Source of the DNA: Treponema sp.
GTDB taxonomy: Bacteria; Spirochaetota; Spirochaetia; Treponematales; Breznakiellaceae
Assembly: GCA_031275535.1 (NCBI GenBank)
Contig: JAISOR010000006.1
Location: forward strand, 1-6,130
DNA length: 6,130 nt
Direction: 5' to 3'
Within the stretch, counting starts at the first letter, position 1. The number at the start of each line of letters is the position of its first letter. Both the position numbers and the translations under genes were made by a program. Below are positions 6,051 to 6,130 of the stretch, in pieces. Under the pieces are notes generated by a model. The model worked only from the letters and a program-made list of their open reading frames with translations. It was not told where the DNA came from and searched no databases.

Positions 6051-6067
6051 CTACATAATAATTGTAG
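6051..6067. promoter_or_regulatory. candidate operator, inverted CTACA/TGTAG
   Basis: CTACA (6051-6055) and TGTAG (6063-6067) form an inverted repeat with a 7-base AT-only centre. It lies just downstream of the rightward promoter. The same 5-mer occurs at 6030-6034 beside that promoter's -10 box, and in reverse orientation at 5969-5973 inside the leftward promoter. The flanks of 5967-5979 and 6060-6072 agree at 10 of 13 positions. An AT-rich dyad is the usual kind of target for an ArsR-type dimer, which makes the neighbouring regulator the natural candidate. No binding data support this. Confidence 0.45.
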
Positions 6068-6083
6068 TAATTGGATGTATATT

Positions 6084-6130
6084 ATGAAATTTACCCTGTT
6101 TCTCATATCCTTTTTAAGCTCTCCTGATCC
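6084..6130 (+). CDS. start of a divergent gene with signal-peptide-like N-terminus (partial)
   Basis: The frame from ATG 6084 encodes MKFTLFLISFLSSPD and runs off the window. Its short basic start and hydrophobic core resemble the beginning of a signal peptide. An in-frame ATG at 6075 would add MYI. Neither start has a good ribosome-binding site; GGA at 6073-6075 is the closest to the 6084 start. Support comes mainly from the good promoter at 6002-6029, whose predicted transcript begins about 48 nt upstream. If real, the product is exported or membrane-bound and might work with the cytoplasmic GH2 enzyme, for example in sugar capture. The family cannot be judged. Confidence 0.4.
   Translation, partial: MKFTLFLISFLSSPD

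Overview
The window looks like a moderately GC-rich bacterial chromosome segment with short intergenic gaps. The gene families and the diderm-style secreted binding protein would fit a host-gut spirochaete such as Treponema. That assignment is an impression from sequence style; no rRNA or phylogenetic marker is present. There are five complete genes and two probable edge fragments.

Left half (1-2809, + strand): a tightly packed ABC import operon. A possible upstream gene tail (1-62) overlaps the start of a secreted substrate-binding protein (59-1060). A membrane permease follows (1077-1991), then an ATPase (1988-2809) that overlaps the permease by 4 bp. The three families are those of the TrpXYZ-type importers (PF04392 binding protein, BPD_transp_2 permease, COG1101-type ATPase). 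Some homologues take up tryptophan or other aromatic amino acids; the substrate here is not proven.

Middle (2810-3155): a convergent intergenic region of 346 bp with no convincing gene. It is unusually rich in inverted repeats. The main one is a nested, imperfect palindrome of about 174 bp (2835-3008) with a perfect 20-bp inner stem. A weaker hairpin (3021-3074), a weak terminator-like site and a short GC hairpin lie beyond it. This is the least explained sequence in the window.

Right half (3156-5894, - strand): a two-gene unit with a cytoplasmic glycoside hydrolase family 2 enzyme first. Nine bases downstream comes a regulator with an ArsR-type winged helix fused to about 200 residues of aromatic-rich, probably beta-sandwich sequence. 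The layout suggests a locally regulated sugar-catabolism module in which the fused domain may sense a carbohydrate.

Right edge (5895-6130): an AT-rich divergent control region with two good sigma70-type promoters back to back across an A-tract. CTACA/TGTAG half-sites overlap both promoters, including one inverted pair (6051-6067). The rightward promoter points at a gene that begins near 6075 or 6084 with a hydrophobic signal-like start and runs off the window. A simple model is that the fused regulator controls both directions from here.
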